17,465 bases of DNA from DATJPD01 sp036394195 (lineage in GTDB: Bacteria; Pseudomonadota; Alphaproteobacteria; CACIAM-22H2), in NCBI GenBank assembly GCA_036394195.1, contig DASWFO010000283.1, positions 1 through 17,465 of the forward strand, in the 5' to 3' direction. The position numbers and the translations under genes are program-made. Below, piece by piece: positions 14,796 to 17,465 of the stretch. Below the pieces are notes generated by a model. It saw only the letters and a program-made list of their open reading frames with translations. It did not search any database and was not told the origin of the DNA. Each line of letters opens with the position of its first letter. Within the stretch, counting starts at the first letter, position 1.

Positions 14796-15770
14796 TCACT
14801 CGATCACCTCGTCGGCGCGGGCGAGGAGCGAGGGCGGCACGGTGAGGCCGAGGGCCTTCGCGGTCTTGAGATTGATCACGAGCTCGAAGCGCGTCGGCTG
14901 TTCGATTGGCAGATCGCCCGGATCGGCGCCCTTCAGAATTTTGTCCACGTACGAAGCGGCGCGCCGAAATATCTCAGGATTGCTCGCCCCGTAGGAGATG
15001 AGACCTCCCATGTCGGGGAATTCTCGAAAGCCGAATATCGCGGGAAGGCCGTTCTTCAATGCGAGATCCGCGAGCTTTTTTCCATGAAAGATCATGAGCG
15101 GATCGGGGAAAATAACCAATGCCTGCGCACCGTCGCCGGCCATTCCGGCAAAAGCTTTATCGATCTCGATCGCCGAACGTGCCTCATGGGCGCGCAACGT
15201 CACCTTCAGACTGCGGGCCGCTTCCTGAATTTGTTTGTACTCCGATTCTTTGTTGCGATCCTCCGGATTGTATAGAACCGCAACGCGGGCGAGCGCTGGC
15301 ACGAGTTCCGTGAGCAACTGAAGCCGTTTGCCCGCCAGGTCCGAAGAAATGCAGGTTAACCCGGTCGCCTTACCGCCGGGTCGCGCGATGCTTACGACAA
15401 GGCTGTCGAGCGGGTCGCACGCTATCACAACGATGGGAATTGTGGTGGTCGCTTCTTTGGCCGCCCGCAGCCCTTGATCGCCGGGGACCAGCATCACGTT
15501 CACATTGAGTTGGGCAAGCTCGCGCGCGAGTTCTGGGAAACGATCGAGATTTCCTTCCGCCCATCTGGCTACGATGGTGATGTTCTTGCCCTCGACATAC
15601 CCCAAATCACGGAGACCCTGCCGGAATGCTTCGAAGAGCGGCGAGGTCCGAGAACCTTGGAGCAAGCCGACGCGAGGCATGTTGTCCGCTTGTTGGGCGT
15701 ACGCGGCGAGCGACAGCCAACCATGGCTCAATATGAGGACGAACCCAAATACCAGTGCGTGCCGCCTCAT
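14796..15770 (-). CDS. ABC transporter substrate-binding protein, ABC_sub_bind (PF04392) family
   Basis: This is an orphan exported receptor related to TrpX-like binding proteins, 324 residues long. The signal peptide is about residues 1-25 (MRRHALVFGFVLILSHGW, ending AAYA before QQ). The family pattern is PRVGLLQGSRTSPLFEAFRQGLRDLGYVEGKN near residue 31, then RWAEGNLDRFPELARELAQLNVNVMLVPG, the IPIVVIACDPLDSLVVSIARPGGKATGLTC block and the closing ADEVIE. The start is the ATG at 15770 with GAGAGGTCAGTC upstream; a TTG at 15803 would put residues before the signal peptide and is rejected. It has no permease or ATPase partner nearby and faces the amino acid transporter operon. Such orphan receptors are expanded in Bradyrhizobium and relatives. 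Its GC looks lower than that of the operons to the left, consistent with lateral arrival. Confidence 0.9.
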   Translation of the reverse strand: MRRHALVFGFVLILSHGWLSLAAYAQQADNMPRVGLLQGSRTSPLFEAFRQGLRDLGYVEGKNITIVARWAEGNLDRFPELARELAQLNVNVMLVPGDQGLRAAKEATTTIPIVVIACDPLDSLVVSIARPGGKATGLTCISSDLAGKRLQLLTELVPALARVAVLYNPEDRNKESEYKQIQEAARSLKVTLRAHEARSAIEIDKAFAGMAGDGAQALVIFPDPLMIFHGKKLADLALKNGLPAIFGFREFPDMGGLISYGASNPEIFRRAASYVDKILKGADPGDLPIEQPTRFELVINLKTAKALGLTVPPSLLARADEVIE

Positions 15771-15795
15771 GACTGACCTCTCGATCTCGAACCCA

Positions 15796-16023
15796 TCAGC
15801 CAAACTGTTTTAAAGGTCCTAGCAACCTGGCAGTCAAGAAGATGCGCAAAGCAAGGCGATAGCGCGGACGCACGCTGGCAAAAAGTGCTTTTAACGCTAA
15901 CTTTGCCTTGGGGTACCCAGGCGCCTTGTCATCGTAGTCACGCACTTTCTCGAGCAGATCGGGTTTCCTTCGTGCGATGCACGATCTTGCTCTTGTCGGG
16001 GCAGAGACGCCGCCCCGCTTCAA
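15796..16023 (-). pseudogene. Possible truncated gene remnant, unrecognised
   Basis: The minus strand holds a 75-codon frame ending just upstream of the ABC_sub_bind gene. From about the middle it reads like genuine protein: RRKPDLLEKVRDYDD, KAPGYPKAKLALKAL and YRLALRIFLTARLLGPL. Its 5' part runs into the 36-base duplicated piece of the ATPase region, so an original start could have been lost there. I do not recognise the family; the C-terminal tail of a larger enzyme is possible. No ribosome binding site is evident. Confidence 0.3.
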
Positions 16024-16046
16024 GAGCCCAATCGTACAGGTTCACG

Positions 16047-16082
16047 TCGCCCGGTCGCTGGCGCTGCAGCCGAAGATCATGC
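16047..16082 (+). repeat. 36-base exact copy of an internal piece of the amino acid ATPase gene
   Basis: These bases are identical to 14283-14318, which encode ARSLALQPKIM between the signature motif and Walker B of the ATPase. The piece lies in the same orientation and order as the 107-base copy at 17078-17184. In the ATPase gene the two pieces are 148 bases apart; here they are 995 apart. The rest of the ATPase sequence is absent. Confidence 0.92.
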
Positions 16083-16141
16083 AGTCCCGCAGAGATGGAG
16101 AAAAGGTAACTCATCTCGAGAAGGTCGCCAGCGAGACCGTC

Positions 16142-16861
16142 ATGGGCAATCGAATGGACGCGTGGGACGTCCGAACAAACAAACGCGGGCGCTGGTGGGT
16201 GATCACCAATCTAACGAATCTCTACTCGCAAAAATTATTTCCGAGCCTCGACTATACGATTTCGTTTCACGTTGGTGTCACCACTCGCGTTATGAGCCAA
16301 CGCCAGCCACGCGTATCATCTGACAGGCAACAGCTTGTGACGTCGGCGTGGCGCAGGTGGGTCCAGGCAGCTGAGGCCCTAGATGCGGCCGAGGAAATCG
16401 AAGAGTTCCAGGCGGTCGGAATGCGTTGCCGCGAGACACTGCTTGTCGCGATGGACACGCTCCGGGGTCGAGCGAGCGCTGTTCCGGACCCGGCCCCAAA
16501 GAATGCCGACTTTGTTGCATGGTCTGAATTGATCGCAGCCGGCGTCGCGCTGGGGGCGAGCGCGGAAGAGGTCCGCCATTATTTGCGGGGGACCTGCAAG
16601 ACGGCATGGCGGCTCGTTAACTGGCTCACACACGCAAAGAATGCGACCCGCAGCGACGCTGAGATGGCACTCAACGCAACGGAGCAGGTCCTGGTCGGAT
16701 TTGCCTGCGTGATTATGAAAACGTCGGAGCCAACGTCGAAGTGTCCTAACTGTGGCTCCTCAAAGCTCGCACAGTCCAGACATGTCGCGGACGGTCGCTC
16801 CTGCCAGTCCTGTGGTTGGGAAGAAGGAGCCGAACTACCGGAGGCGCGAGCGCCGGAGTAA
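16142..16861 (+). CDS. Unnamed protein with HEPN-like R-X6-H motif and C-terminal zinc ribbon
   Basis: This is a 239-residue protein that I cannot assign to a named family. The N-terminal part (1-50) is rich in conserved-looking W, N and F: RWWVITNLTNLYS at 17-29 and DYTISFHVG at 37-45. A helical middle follows (AWRRWVQAAEALDAAEEIEEFQ, and RCRETLLVAMDTL at 95-107). Next comes R157-LVNWLT-H164-AKN, an R-X6-H arrangement like the active site of HEPN ribonucleases. The end carries a zinc ribbon, C201-x2-C204 ... C221-x2-C224. The ATG at 16142 is preceded by GCGAGACC; the ATG at 16154 is an alternative. The frame is open back to 15977 through the copied ATPase fragment, but that part looks fused by chance. 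It lies between the two ATPase fragments, and a VapC-type gene follows, so a defence or toxin role is possible. RNase activity is inference. Confidence 0.68.
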   Translation: MGNRMDAWDVRTNKRGRWWVITNLTNLYSQKLFPSLDYTISFHVGVTTRVMSQRQPRVSSDRQQLVTSAWRRWVQAAEALDAAEEIEEFQAVGMRCRETLLVAMDTLRGRASAVPDPAPKNADFVAWSELIAAGVALGASAEEVRHYLRGTCKTAWRLVNWLTHAKNATRSDAEMALNATEQVLVGFACVIMKTSEPTSKCPNCGSSKLAQSRHVADGRSCQSCGWEEGAELPEARAPE

Positions 16862-17331
16862 TACTACGCATAGCGGCTGGCGGGGTATATTACTCCCACC
16901 ACCGCGCCACGTCTGAACGGTTCCCAATAGCGACGCGGAACCGCCACGAGCCAATCGAGCGCGTGAACGCATCCGCTTCTATCGCCGGCAATGTCTCACG
17001 AATGCGAACAAGCGAATCACCACCGCGCTCGTTGTGCAATCATAATCCAGCCAAAGATTCACAGGCTCTGAGGAGCCCATGTTCGACGCCGGCAAGATCG
17101 TCGAGGCCGGCCCGCCGTCGCAGGTCCTCAAGAACCCGGTCAACCCGCGGACACGGCAGTTCCTGCGCGCGGTGCTGGAGCGGTGATCTTCGCCGCGCAC
17201 GGCACCGGACGTCCCGGCTGGGCGAAGACCTAGCGGTGCCGGAGCGGTAGGGCTCCGCGTTGTCTTTGGGTCGGGCGATCGTTGGCGGGGCCACGACCGA
17301 CGATGATGAGCACTATGTCTGCGGCATACCC
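16862..17331. other. Gene-poor mosaic stretch between the zinc-ribbon gene and the VapC-type gene
   Basis: This holds no confident complete gene. It contains a minus-strand 49-codon frame at 16890-17039 (TTG start; ETLPAIEADAF and SWRFRVAIGNRSDVARWWE read as plausible protein), perhaps the tail of a lost gene. It also contains the exact 107-base copy of the ATPase 3' end (17078-17184) and a second, 19-base near copy of the same gene end at 17233-17251. An inverted repeat TCTTCGCC/GGCGAAGA (17187-17194 and 17220-17227) lies between the two. No promoter, tRNA or integrase is visible. Confidence 0.5.
17078..17184 (+). repeat. 107-base direct repeat, copy 2 (detached ATPase gene 3' end)
   Basis: This is identical to 14467-14573. 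It begins with the ATG of M231 of the ATPase and keeps the reading frame to the last codon, then ends in TGA (17184-17186) instead of TAG. It would encode 35 residues starting MFDAGKIVEAG, with no Walker motifs, so it is not a working ATPase. Perfect identity implies recent duplication, gene conversion or an assembly artefact. Confidence 0.95.
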
Positions 17332-17465
17332 CTATGAGGGACGCCTCTGGGCCACAGTCATTGCCAACCCCAGTTCAACGGCGACGCCGTGCAGTCGCTT
17401 GTCCTTCGTCCATAGCTCCGCTCCCGCCGTCAGTTGCACCGCCGCGAGCAAATGGGCGTCGACAT
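17332..17465 (-). CDS. VapC-type PIN domain toxin, C-terminal part (gene runs off the window end)
   Basis: The minus strand from the window end to a TAG at 17332-17334 encodes the C-terminal end of a PIN domain protein. It reads DAHLLAAVQLTAGAELWTKDKRL followed by a V-A-V-E-L-G-L-A motif. The D-A-H-LLA helix carries the late conserved acidic residue of the PIN active site, and LWTKDKRL is a common VapC ending. VapC toxins are Mg-dependent RNases that cleave tRNA or rRNA and are held in check by a VapB antitoxin. The start, the first acidic residues and any antitoxin gene lie beyond the window. About 44 codons are visible, so function or decay cannot be judged. Confidence 0.72.
   Translation of the reverse strand, partial: VDAHLLAAVQLTAGAELWTKDKRLHGVAVELGLAMTVAQRRPS

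Noticed and set aside
15977..16141. Extending the zinc-ribbon protein upstream to 15977 (294 residues)
   Set aside because: The added part includes the copied ATPase fragment and unrelated sequence, and GAGA just before the ATG at 16142 gives a better start.
17079..17186. A 35-residue small protein gene at the detached ATPase tail
   Set aside because: It is only a copied gene end, with no promoter or own ribosome binding site that can be argued, although an AGGAG by chance lies close upstream.

Overview
This window looks like a high-GC alphaproteobacterial chromosome, of the Rhodospirillales or Bradyrhizobium-like soil type. The pointers are strong G/C at third codon positions, several ABC receptor genes, an ABC_sub_bind (PF04392) orphan receptor and paired Rieske oxygenases. 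That placement is inference; no rRNA or other phylogenetic marker is present. I saw no tRNA, rRNA, CRISPR array, transposase or integrase.

Region 1 (146-3279, minus strand) is a three-gene operon: a NitT/TauT-type periplasmic receptor, a mandelate racemase/muconate lactonizing enzyme (enolase superfamily), and a second such receptor. Region 2 (3445-3750, plus strand) is a small secreted eight-cysteine protein whose spacing resembles a cyanovirin-N homology (CVNH) domain. Region 3 (3778-10036, minus strand) is a tight seven-gene operon. In transcription order it encodes a THI5/NMT1-like receptor, a single-component-type Rieske oxygenase, a Rieske ring-hydroxylating oxygenase alpha subunit, its beta subunit, an ABC ATPase, an ABC permease, and an RraA/HMG-aldolase-like protein. 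Together, regions 1 and 3 look like an uptake-plus-catabolism locus for an aromatic or heteroaromatic compound, with three receptors but only one ATPase/permease pair and no electron-transfer reductase in view.

Region 4 (10267-14575, plus strand) is a divergent operon: an isopenicillin-N-synthase-like 2-oxoglutarate/Fe(II) oxygenase followed by a complete polar amino acid ABC transporter (receptor, two permeases, ATPase). A 207-base structured gap with several strong inverted repeats separates the receptor from the first permease. The remaining transporter genes overlap each other.

Region 5 (14576-17465) is accessory and mosaic, with visibly lower GC and gene remnants. The last 107 bases of the amino acid transporter ATPase gene are repeated exactly at 17078-17184, and a further 36-base internal piece of the same gene is repeated at 16047-16082. 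Between these copies lie an ABC_sub_bind receptor (minus strand), fragments of coding sequence, and a 239-residue protein of a family I cannot name. That protein has an R-X6-H motif like HEPN ribonucleases and a C-terminal zinc ribbon. The window ends inside a VapC-type PIN toxin gene. This is the most likely place for something undescribed.
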